Source: Chryseobacterium cucumeris
Lineage (GTDB): Bacteria > Bacteroidota > Bacteroidia > Flavobacteriales > Weeksellaceae
Direction: 5' to 3'
Length of the DNA stretch: 64,000 nt
Assembly (NCBI RefSeq): GCF_001593385.1
Contig: NZ_LUVZ01000012.1
Coordinates: 620,001-684,000, forward strand
Under the pieces are notes generated by a model that was given only the letters and a program-made list of their open reading frames with translations, was not told the origin of the DNA and did not search any database. This document shows positions 9,014 to 15,920 of the stretch, in pieces (positions within the stretch are counted from its first letter, which is position 1; each line of letters opens with the position of its first letter). Made by a program: the position numbers and the translations under genes.

Positions 9014-10258
9014 ATGACAAAAAGCGGAAAAATAGAACTGATGTCTCCTGCAGGAGATTTCATATCACTTCAGGCAGCTATAGATAACGGTGCAGATTCT
9101 GTCTATTTTGGTGTTGAACAACTCAACATGCGTGCAAGAGCAACAATGAACTTCACCATTAATGATCTGCCGGAAATCGTCAGAAGATGTGCTGAAAAAG
9201 GAGTAAGAACGTATCTGACCCTTAACACCATCATCTATGATCATGATCTTTCTATCGTCAGAACACTTTTAGATAAAGCGAAGGAGGTCGGTCTTACAGC
9301 AGTGATTGCAATGGACCAGGCTGTAATTTCTTATGCAAGGCAAATTGGTATGGAGGTGCATATTTCCACCCAGATTAATATAACCAATATTGAAACCTTA
9401 AAATTCTATGCTCTTTTTGCTGATACCATGGTGATGAGCCGTGAATTAAGTATCAGCCAGATCAAAAAAATCTGTACTCAGATTGAAAAAGATCAGGTAA
9501 AAGGACCTTCCGGTCATCTTGTTGAAGTGGAGATTTTCGGGCATGGTGCCTTATGTATGGCAGTATCCGGGAAATGTTATCTGAGCCTGCATTCCCATAA
9601 TTCTTCAGCAAACAGAGGGGCCTGTAAACAGAACTGCCGGAAAAAATATACTGTGATTGATCAGGAGTCAGGTTTTGAAATTGAACTTGATAACGAATAT
9701 ATGATGTCTCCCAAAGACCTTTGTACGATTGGTTTCCTGAATCAGATTGTGGATGCCGGTGTGAAAGTCTTGAAGATAGAAGGAAGAGGAAGGGCTCCTG
9801 AATATGTAGCAACAGTTACAAAATGTTATAGAGAAGCAATTGACAGTATTGCCGAAGGAACGTTTTCTCAGGAAAAAGTGGATGAATGGATGAAACTTCT
9901 GGAGACCGTATACAACAGAGGCTTCTGGAGTGGATATTATCTTGGCCAGGAGCTGGGTGACTGGTCTTCAAACTCCGGTTCCAGTGCAACACAAAAGAAA
10001 GTCTATATTGGAAAAGGAAGGCATTTTTATCCGAAATCCAATATCGCAGAATTTGTGGTTGAGGCCTATGATATTTCTGTAGGAGACAGTGTCCTTATAC
10101 AGGGACCCACTACAGGATCACAGGAAATGGTCATTGAAAGTATGATCGTTGATGAGAAGGCTGGGGCAGACAAGGCAACAAAGTCTGATGTGATTACTTT
10201 CCCTACGAAGTTCCGTGTACGGCCAAGTGACAAATTATATAAAATTGTTAAAGCGTAA
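9014..10258 (+). CDS. trhP: Prephenate-dependent tRNA uridine-34 hydroxylase TrhP (peptidase U32 family)
   Basis: Member of the U32 family, called peptidases historically; the E. coli relative TrhP (YegQ) hydroxylates tRNA U34 to ho5U without oxygen, using prephenate and iron-sulfur cluster supply. The barrel begins with ELMSPAGDF and the U32 signature is present at about residues 175-192 (EIFGHGALCMAVSGKC), followed by RGACKQNCRKKY with further cysteines that could ligate a cluster. Residues 328-414 form the U32 C-terminal beta domain, homologous to the tail of trhO next door. The stop overlaps the ferredoxin start by one base (TAATG). Other U32 enzymes (for example RlhA, UbiU/V) are possible, but the trhO neighbour favours TrhP. 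Confidence 0.85.
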   Translation: MTKSGKIELMSPAGDFISLQAAIDNGADSVYFGVEQLNMRARATMNFTINDLPEIVRRCAEKGVRTYLTLNTIIYDHDLSIVRTLLDKAKEVGLTAVIAMDQAVISYARQIGMEVHISTQINITNIETLKFYALFADTMVMSRELSISQIKKICTQIEKDQVKGPSGHLVEVEIFGHGALCMAVSGKCYLSLHSHNSSANRGACKQNCRKKYTVIDQESGFEIELDNEYMMSPKDLCTIGFLNQIVDAGVKVLKIEGRGRAPEYVATVTKCYREAIDSIAEGTFSQEKVDEWMKLLETVYNRGFWSGYYLGQELGDWSSNSGSSATQKKVYIGKGRHFYPKSNIAEFVVEAYDISVGDSVLIQGPTTGSQEMVIESMIVDEKAGADKATKSDVITFPTKFRVRPSDKLYKIVKA

Positions 10259-10488
10259 TGGTCATTGCTACACTTCAGAGAGATAAATGTATTGGTTGTA
10301 ATTACTGTGTCGAATTTGCTCCGGAATATTTTAGAATGTCTAAAAAAGATGGTAAATCAGTATTGCTTAAGACGATTGATAAAAAAGGCTTCTACACGTT
10401 AAAAACACCAGACCACGAAGCGTTTGAATATTTGGAGAGAGCCGCCAACGCCTGTCCTGTGAAAATTATTTCTGTAAGAATTACTTGA
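10258..10488 (+). CDS. Small single-cluster ferredoxin
   Basis: A 76-residue iron-sulfur protein. Cysteines 11, 14 and 17 (CIGCNYC) plus the later Cys-Pro in NACPVKI give the CxxCxxC...CP pattern of a single [4Fe-4S] or [3Fe-4S] cluster ferredoxin. It has no signal peptide, so it acts in the cytoplasm. It starts on the last base of trhP, implying translational coupling. Because TrhP-type enzymes depend on iron-sulfur clusters, an electron or cluster role for this protein in tRNA hydroxylation is a reasonable inference, not something the sequence proves. Confidence 0.88.
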   Translation: MVIATLQRDKCIGCNYCVEFAPEYFRMSKKDGKSVLLKTIDKKGFYTLKTPDHEAFEYLERAANACPVKIISVRIT

Positions 10489-10493
10489 TCATT

Positions 10494-11069
10494 ATGCTGA
10501 AAGCTGAGCTTAGAAAAAAATATACCCAAAAAAGGAAAGCCTTGTCTCCAGATGAGGCTTTTCTATTATCTGAGAAGATTTTTGAAAATTTCATTCAATA
10601 TTTTAAGCCAAAAGAATCAGAAAAAGTACACGTTTTTATCCCGATTCCGGCAAGGAAAGAAATTGATACCCAAATCTTCATTCAATATTTTTTAGCGCAC
10701 AACATCCGTGTTTATGTTCCTAAAATTGTTGGGGATAAGCTTATTAATATTGAGATTTCTGAAGATACTGTTTTTGAAACCAACAATTTGGGGATCTCAG
10801 AACCTGTTTCCAATGAAGATTCTGGCGAAAAATACTTTCATTATGTGATTACGCCTTTGTTGTATTGCGACAAAAAAGGGAATAGAGTAGGCTATGGTAA
10901 AGGATTTTATGATAGCTTGTTTCAAAGTATATCTGAGGAGACCAAAAAAATCGGAGTCAATTACTTTGACCCCGATGAATATGTGGATGATGTCTGGGAA
11001 AACGATATTCCCCTGGACTATTTGGTTACTGCTACTGAAGTGCTGTCTTTCTTAAGCGGTTTGGAATAA
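10494..11069 (+). CDS. 5-formyltetrahydrofolate cyclo-ligase
   Basis: Converts 5-formyl-tetrahydrofolate to 5,10-methenyl-tetrahydrofolate with ATP. The family marks are the N-terminal LRKKYTQKRKALS basic helix, FIPIPARKEIDT in the middle and the nucleotide-binding GNRVGYGKGFYD motif near residue 135. I chose ATG at 10494 (MLKAELRK); a TTG nine bases earlier would overlap the ferredoxin stop. It is the last gene of the trhO operon. Its final 52 bases overlap the end of the convergent lipoprotein gene, so there is no room for a normal terminator between them. Confidence 0.92.
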   Translation: MLKAELRKKYTQKRKALSPDEAFLLSEKIFENFIQYFKPKESEKVHVFIPIPARKEIDTQIFIQYFLAHNIRVYVPKIVGDKLINIEISEDTVFETNNLGISEPVSNEDSGEKYFHYVITPLLYCDKKGNRVGYGKGFYDSLFQSISEETKKIGVNYFDPDEYVDDVWENDIPLDYLVTATEVLSFLSGLE

Positions 11070-11599
11070 AAATCTAAAAAGTAAAATTTAAATTCTTTTT
11101 TAAGTTTGGAAGTTGAAAGCAGAATATACTGTGCATTCTTTTCAAAGCTCCCTAAAGACTTATTTTTATTATCAAAGTATTCCACATTGAACTTGGCGTA
11201 GTCTAATGTATCTTTTTTATAAAATTCTTTATAGACATTCAGGTTACTCACTTTAGCTGTTTTTGCTTTCATGCTGTCCAGTTCTTTCAGCAGCCTTTTA
11301 AACGTCAGAGAATCCGGTTTGTGGAAATAGCTTTCCATTTGTGAATAAATCACGGTATCTATTTCTGTATTTCTGTTTCCGCTGAGATATAAGGTAGACA
11401 GATCAAGAAGCTCCTGAACTTTCTGCTTGGTGATGGAATTAATCGCCTGCATACTATCCATCTGTACGGCAGGATAGCTTTTTTCATTGTTGCTGTTTCG
11501 TAGTTTATCGAGGTCGCTCACCTCTGATGTTTTATTATTACATGCAATAAATAAAGTCAGAAGCACGGTGAAAATTAAAAAATTACTTATTCTTTTCAT
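11018..11599 (-). CDS. Putative lipoprotein, function unknown
   Basis: About 193 residues starting at MKRISNFL (11599), with a signal peptide and lipobox LFIAC, so probably lipidated. The remainder is mostly charged and helical, with a C-terminal strand-rich piece ending VAVTK. A longer reading from 11632 would place extra residues before the signal peptide and is rejected. Its start lies inside the last codons of the upstream gene (17-base overlap), so the two are co-translated. Its 3' end overlaps the convergent cyclo-ligase gene by 52 bases. I do not recognise a family. Confidence 0.75.
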   Translation of the reverse strand: MKRISNFLIFTVLLTLFIACNNKTSEVSDLDKLRNSNNEKSYPAVQMDSMQAINSITKQKVQELLDLSTLYLSGNRNTEIDTVIYSQMESYFHKPDSLTFKRLLKELDSMKAKTAKVSNLNVYKEFYKKDTLDYAKFNVEYFDNKNKSLGSFEKNAQYILLSTSKLKKEFKFYFLDFYSKPLKKDSTSVAVTK

Positions 11600-12764
11600 C
11601 TGTGGTAGCAATTTTAAATTTGATGGATACAATTTTACCTTTGGTATCCTTTTTCATTTCTATTACATTCAGGTTTTTCAGAGAGGTCGTTGGAGTCGTT
11701 ACCAGCGTGATATACTTCTGCTTATCCAGTCTTTCAATGCCATAAGTATCATTATCATATACCTGATAAATTACTGCATTGTTGCTGATCAGGTTTTCAA
11801 GCTGATTTCTTTTTTGCTTGATAAGAGCAACCTGCTCATCCGGATTTCCTCCTTTGATGTCTTTTATAGAGAAATAATAGACAGCCATCTTATAATCATC
11901 CGGCTTTAGTTCTATTTTTTCTTCTTCAGGGGCATTTTCAAGATTTCTGTTCACTTCCAGAGGCTCATAGAAAGGAGCACTGATTCGCATTTTTAAATTT
12001 TTATCCTTGGTAGAATAATAAAAACATTCGCCTGGTTTTATTTTATACATCAACGGAGATTCATTTTCCTTCACTACCATTATTTCTAAAGTATTGATCA
12101 CAGAAACACCTCTGTCCTTATCAATGAAACAATATTTATAAGTTTTTGAAAAAAGTACATCTTTAAAACCTAAAAGACCGGTAATCGTAATCAAAACTGA
12201 AGTAACAAGTGCCCAGGCATTCTTTTTGAAGAAATTTTTCTTAGGCGGAACATCTGAAATTTCTATCTCATTTGTTATTGATTTGTTTTGTGTAATTTGT
12301 TGATTTTCAGTATTCGATTTTTGTAAATCAGTATTTTCTGGGGTCCTGATTTCAACTTTTTTAGGTTGAAGTTCAATTTTTGGAAGTTCAGGAGCTTCAG
12401 AAACTGTTTTTTCAAGTTCTTCGAGATCTTCGTCTTCAAAATTTTCATTTTCCTGAAGTAATTCACCCGCAAAAAGATGCTGTTTCTTGAAATCGTACCA
12501 TGAGTTGTAACCCGCATAAATGCTCAATAAATTGAGCATGTCTATTCTTGGTAGTTTAGTAACCGGTGAAGTTTTAAAATAAGTGTAAAATGACTTTTCA
12601 CTGATGTTTCCTTTCGCTTTTTTTCGAAGGTCTTCCTGAAAATATATAATATCTATACCCTTCCACTTGGATATGTCATCCTGCGAAGGGGTATATTCTT
12701 TTAAGTATTGACCCTGAACATCCTTTTTTAGCTGTTCAAAGTGTAATAGATCTAAATCTGTCAA
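11583..12764 (-). CDS. Single-span membrane protein with HTH-like N-terminal domain, function unknown
   Basis: A 393-residue protein. Residues 1-95 are cytoplasmic and end in the pattern NISEKSFYTYF...LPRIDMLNLLSIYAGYNSWYDF, a helix-turn-helix-like module often seen at the start of Bacteroidetes signalling proteins. A glutamate- and lysine-rich linker follows (about 100-175), then one membrane segment (about 181-200, AWALVTSVLITITGLLGF) and a periplasmic domain of about 190 residues with strand-rich sequence. The architecture suggests a membrane-anchored regulator or sensor, but DNA binding is an inference. It is followed, with overlap, by a lipoprotein gene that is probably its partner. Confidence 0.7.
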   Translation of the reverse strand: MTDLDLLHFEQLKKDVQGQYLKEYTPSQDDISKWKGIDIIYFQEDLRKKAKGNISEKSFYTYFKTSPVTKLPRIDMLNLLSIYAGYNSWYDFKKQHLFAGELLQENENFEDEDLEELEKTVSEAPELPKIELQPKKVEIRTPENTDLQKSNTENQQITQNKSITNEIEISDVPPKKNFFKKNAWALVTSVLITITGLLGFKDVLFSKTYKYCFIDKDRGVSVINTLEIMVVKENESPLMYKIKPGECFYYSTKDKNLKMRISAPFYEPLEVNRNLENAPEEEKIELKPDDYKMAVYYFSIKDIKGGNPDEQVALIKQKRNQLENLISNNAVIYQVYDNDTYGIERLDKQKYITLVTTPTTSLKNLNVIEMKKDTKGKIVSIKFKIATTDEKNK

Positions 12765-12824
12765 TTTTTCAAAAAATAATTAAATTGTTGATTATCAGCT
12801 ATGTTTTTTTGTAAAACTATTTTA

Positions 12825-12856
12825 CAAAGGTATTACAATTATTTTTCATAGACAAA
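12825..12856 (-). promoter_or_regulatory. Promoter of the membrane protein/lipoprotein operon
   Basis: On the minus strand TTTG (12853-12856), 20 bases, then TACCTTTG (12825-12832), a full match to the Bacteroidetes sigma consensus, about 60 bases before the start codon. A second TACCTTTG on the plus strand at 12871-12878 points the other way, toward the alanine-rich lipoprotein gene. Confidence 0.75.
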
Positions 12857-12947
12857 TTTTCTAACTGCTCTACCTTTGTCTTGTTCAAATAACAGAACAG
12901 AAGAAAATTTTATAAAACAATATTAACAAAATTAAATTTAATTTATT

Positions 12948-13277
12948 ATGAAAAAGTCATTATTCGTAGCTGCTATCGCTGCAATCTCTCTAGTTGCTTG
13001 TAAAAAAACTGAAGCTACTGCTACTGAAGGTACAACTGATTCTGCTGCTGCTACTGTAGCTGATTCTGCTGCTGTAGTTTCTGATTCAGCTGCTAAAGTT
13101 GTTGATTCTGCTGCAACTACTGCTGTAGAAGCTACTAAAGATGCTGCTGCTGCTACTACTGCTGCTGGTGCTGAAGTTGCTAAAGATGCTGCTAAAGGTG
13201 CTGCTGACGCTGCTAAAGGTGCTGCTGATGCTGCTAAAGGAGCTGCTGATGCTGCTAAAGATGCTGCTAAGAAATAA
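12948..13277 (+). CDS. Alanine-rich repeat lipoprotein
   Basis: A 109-residue exported protein: signal peptide MKKSLFVAAIAAISLVAC with the lipobox LVAC (Cys18), then a body made almost only of Ala, Lys, Asp, Thr, Ser and Val. Residues about 81-105 are tandem copies of the heptad AADAAKG, predicted to form an amphipathic alanine helix or coiled coil like LEA-type or Lpp-like proteins. It may act as a periplasmic spacer or stress protein; no catalytic feature is visible. Codons are strongly biased to GCT, which creates a long repetitive DNA tract. It is monocistronic, with its own -7 box and terminator. Confidence 0.8.
   Translation: MKKSLFVAAIAAISLVACKKTEATATEGTTDSAAATVADSAAVVSDSAAKVVDSAATTAVEATKDAAAATTAAGAEVAKDAAKGAADAAKGAADAAKGAADAAKDAAKK
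13188..13250 (+). repeat. Three 21-bp tandem repeats inside the alanine-rich lipoprotein
   Basis: Three near-identical 21-base units (GCTGCTAAAGGTGCTGCTGA plus C/T) beginning at 13188, 13209 and 13230, and a partial fourth. They encode AAKGAAD heptads and could vary in number by slippage. Confidence 0.85.
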
Positions 13278-13303
13278 TTCTAGCATACGCTTAACAATAA
13301 AAG

Positions 13304-13334
13304 AACCGTTTCACCCAGTGAAACGGTTTTTTTA
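13304..13334 (+). terminator. Intrinsic terminator
   Basis: A perfect 11-base stem AACCGTTTCAC/GTGAAACGGTT with a 3-base loop and a T-run. Confidence 0.9.
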
Positions 13335-13340
13335 TGCTTA

Positions 13341-13372
13341 GTCATTGCGAGCTAAAGGCGAAGCAATCTCTT
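13341..13372. repeat. Dispersed intergenic repeat (GTCATTGCGAG...GAAGCAATCTC type)
   Basis: The GTCATTGCGAG and GAAGCAATCTC arms with a short spacer match a widespread short imperfect palindrome found between genes in Bacteroidetes and other bacteria. Only one copy is seen in this window, so the call rests on recognition. Confidence 0.6.
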
Positions 13373-13399
13373 TCATATCAAAATCAGATCAGGAATAGC

Positions 13400-14167
13400 T
13401 TATCCCTTCTTCTGTTTCAAAGATTCATAGCAGGTAATAGCTACTGCATTACTCAGGTTTAAAGAATCAATACTTCCTGCCATCGGAATTAAAGTGTTTT
13501 TTCCTTTTCCAATCCAGAAATCACTCAATCCGGAATGTTCCGTCCCGAATAATACGGCAGAACGCTGTCTGAAATCTCTCTTATAAAGGTCTTCAGCACT
13601 TTCGTCCATCAGCGTAGTGTAGATATTGAAACTGTTTTTCTGCAGGAATTCCAATGTTTCCGTATTTTCAGCCTGATAGACTTCCATTCCGAACAGGCAT
13701 CCTACACTGGATCTGATCACATTAGGGTTGTAGAAATCGGTTTTCCCGTCAGCAACAATCAGGGCATCAATACCAAATGCCTCACAGCTTCTTAAAATAG
13801 CGCCAAGATTTCCCGGTTTTTCTACACCTTCAACAATAATTACCGTAGAATCTTTTTTAGGAACAAATGATGAAAGTGAATTTTCTTTGATATGGTAAAT
13901 GCCGATAATTCCTTCGGAACTTCCTCTGTAAGCGATTTTTTCATATACCTTCTCACTTACATAATGGATTTTTCCATCGGGAAGAGTTCCTTTAAAGATA
14001 TTTTCAGAGATAAAGAACTCCAGCGGCTCAAAATCATACTGTATGGCTCTTTCATTTTCCTGCTGTCCTTCTACTACAAAAACTTTTGATTTTTTACGAA
14101 ACCTGTTGTCAGTAAGAAGCTTAGTGACATTTTTTATTTTATCGTTTTGAAAACTTTCTATCAACAT
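13400..14167 (-). CDS. TrmH/SpoU family RNA 2'-O-methyltransferase
   Basis: A 255-residue SAM-dependent methyltransferase acting on tRNA or rRNA ribose. The N-terminal substrate-binding domain (about 1-95, FVVEGQQENERA) is followed by the SPOUT knot with all three family motifs: EKPGNLGAILRSCEAFG (motif 1), AVLFGTEHSGLS (motif 2) and SLNLSNAVAITCYE (motif 3). The exact nucleotide target cannot be read from the sequence. It is 20 bases downstream of the CPBP protease gene and probably shares its transcript. Confidence 0.9.
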   Translation of the reverse strand: MLIESFQNDKIKNVTKLLTDNRFRKKSKVFVVEGQQENERAIQYDFEPLEFFISENIFKGTLPDGKIHYVSEKVYEKIAYRGSSEGIIGIYHIKENSLSSFVPKKDSTVIIVEGVEKPGNLGAILRSCEAFGIDALIVADGKTDFYNPNVIRSSVGCLFGMEVYQAENTETLEFLQKNSFNIYTTLMDESAEDLYKRDFRQRSAVLFGTEHSGLSDFWIGKGKNTLIPMAGSIDSLNLSNAVAITCYESLKQKKG

Positions 14168-14187
14168 GCTGCAAAATTATGCAAAAT

Positions 14188-14979
14188 TTATGATTGAACT
14201 TCTCTGGTTTTAATAAAAAGGTTTTTCCAAGTCATCTCCATTGGAATTTTATTTTTTCTATTATAATAGATAATGACTAAGATCAAGACGACAATGGATA
14301 ACAATTTATAGAGGTTTCCATAGAAATTTCCGGAAACGTTTTCCGAAATATTAAAAATTTCCCAGTACAAATTCATAAAAAAATGAAGGAAAATGGCGGT
14401 CCATAAGTTATACTCTGATTCAAAATATGCCCAGGCAAAGAATATTGACCCTAAAAATGTAATGGTAAATATTTCGGCAAGTTCTATTAAGTTTTGGCTT
14501 TGATACAAATGTACCTGTGCAAAAAGTAAAGATCCTGATAATGCGGATGATAAAAATCCAAGTCGTGTAAATCTGTATAGTATTCCAATAAGAAAAGCCC
14601 TGAAAATAATCTCTTCAAAAAATGCTGATGAAAGAGTATTGATAAACAAAGATTCAAAATTTATTTTTGAGATTGGTTTAAAATGAATCAGGTATCCAAT
14701 GAGCATAGGAGTAGTTCCTGTAAGTGCTAACACAAATCCTTTGATAATGGGTTTGTTTAATGAGAACAGATCAAGGATATTTCTTTGAGGTAACAGAATT
14801 TTTAACGTGACTATCAATGGAATTAATGTTACCGAATAAGCAATTATATGGGCTATTGCTTTACTGTGAAACAGATATTTTGAGAAAGTCTGTATGGTTT
14901 TAAAAAAGAGAGAATCGAAGAAATAATAGGCTGTAAACCCTAGAATAAAGATGGAAAAGAAGCGGATGTTTTTACTCAT
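14188..14979 (-). CDS. CPBP family intramembrane metalloprotease
   Basis: A 263-residue membrane protein with about seven or eight hydrophobic segments. The CAAX protease/bacteriocin-processing (ABI) motifs are clear: FFEEIIFRAFL (EExxxR, about residue 120) and a later HFFMN histidine motif (about residue 213). Such enzymes cleave within the membrane; bacterial roles range from bacteriocin self-immunity to protein maturation. No bacteriocin gene is adjacent; the double-glycine peptides in this window lie more than 11 kb away. Confidence 0.87.
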   Translation of the reverse strand: MSKNIRFFSIFILGFTAYYFFDSLFFKTIQTFSKYLFHSKAIAHIIAYSVTLIPLIVTLKILLPQRNILDLFSLNKPIIKGFVLALTGTTPMLIGYLIHFKPISKINFESLFINTLSSAFFEEIIFRAFLIGILYRFTRLGFLSSALSGSLLFAQVHLYQSQNLIELAEIFTITFLGSIFFAWAYFESEYNLWTAIFLHFFMNLYWEIFNISENVSGNFYGNLYKLLSIVVLILVIIYYNRKNKIPMEMTWKNLFIKTREVQS

Positions 14980-15069
14980 GTCTGTTAATTTTGAGCAAAA
15001 ATGTAGCTTTAAATCAATGCTTTCAAGTTAATGTGATCAATGACAAAGAATAGTGACGAATGACAAAAA

Positions 15070-15909
15070 TTATGAATGCTGCTGTTGCAATTGAGGAATA
15101 ACTGAAGGAATAAAACTTCTTGAAACAGGAATTTCAAAATCGATTTCGGGAAGAACTAATTTATAACCCTGAGCATTTCCTTTGAGTTTCTTTACCTTTC
15201 CAAGATTGACAATATAAGAACGGTGGCATTTTTTGACAGAACTTGTTTCGATTTGTTGTAAAACATTGGTTAAACTTATTCTGATCAATGCTTTTTTTAA
15301 GCTGTTGTTTTCTAAAAAGTAAAATGTACAATAGTTTTCCATAGACTGAACGCAAAGAAAATCTTTTTTATTCATGACAAGCTCGGTATTCTGGGCTGAT
15401 ATTTTTAACAGATTTTGTCGTTGTGCAGGAGGCGAAACGGGAAGGTGTTGAGAAATGTCGTGGGCTTTCTTTTCATGAATAGTCTTTAAATAGATATACC
15501 GTGATAAAATATAGATGATAGAAATAGGAATTCCGATAGCCAAAGTATACAGGAACATATAAAAGTAATTGACTATATCCAGTTTTACATGGCTCAAGAA
15601 TAATGAATTGTAAAAGTAGGATAGAATAGAACCCGTACATAGAATGAAAGTTATTTTTAAGAGTTCCGAACCAATATTCCAGTTGCTGAAACGGGAAGTT
15701 ATAAGATTAGCCATTAAAAATGCAGTTCCAAAGATTATGCAATAGGGAAAAAGTAATACAAATTTATAGGGATGCTGAAAGTTTTCCGTACCAAAAGGCT
15801 GAAAAATAATCAGAAACAAATAAACAGCAGCTCCTGCTCCCAGTGAAGAAACAAAAATTTCTTTGAAAGATTCGGAATTGGGGTATGGATGTGCTGTAAA
15901 TGAAAACAT
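15070..15909 (-). CDS. Membrane-embedded LytTR transcriptional regulator
   Basis: A 279-residue protein with four hydrophobic segments in the first 145 residues (LGAGAAVYLFLIIF, LLFPYCIIFGTAFLMANLI and others), then a linker and a C-terminal LytTR DNA-binding domain (about 178-275; FLCVQSMENYCTFYF and KCHRSYIVNLGKV are the family landmarks). It carries no receiver domain, so any signal must be sensed through the membrane part. It follows rmuC by 11 bases. Target genes are unknown; LytTR proteins often control their own neighbourhood. Confidence 0.87.
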   Translation of the reverse strand: MFSFTAHPYPNSESFKEIFVSSLGAGAAVYLFLIIFQPFGTENFQHPYKFVLLFPYCIIFGTAFLMANLITSRFSNWNIGSELLKITFILCTGSILSYFYNSLFLSHVKLDIVNYFYMFLYTLAIGIPISIIYILSRYIYLKTIHEKKAHDISQHLPVSPPAQRQNLLKISAQNTELVMNKKDFLCVQSMENYCTFYFLENNSLKKALIRISLTNVLQQIETSSVKKCHRSYIVNLGKVKKLKGNAQGYKLVLPEIDFEIPVSRSFIPSVIPQLQQQHS

Positions 15910-15920
15910 AAAATCCAGAT

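Noticed and set aside
9014..10258. Calling the U32 protein a collagenase or protease
   Set aside because: The family name is historical; the trhO neighbour and cysteine pattern point to RNA modification.
13086..13341. Serine-rich and leucine-rich open frames over the alanine-rich lipoprotein
   Set aside because: They arise from the GCT-repeat tract read in other frames and have no start context or family resemblance.
14188..14979. Linking the CPBP protease to the double-glycine peptides as an immunity protein
   Set aside because: They are more than 11 kb apart in different operons; CPBP proteins are common and have many roles.
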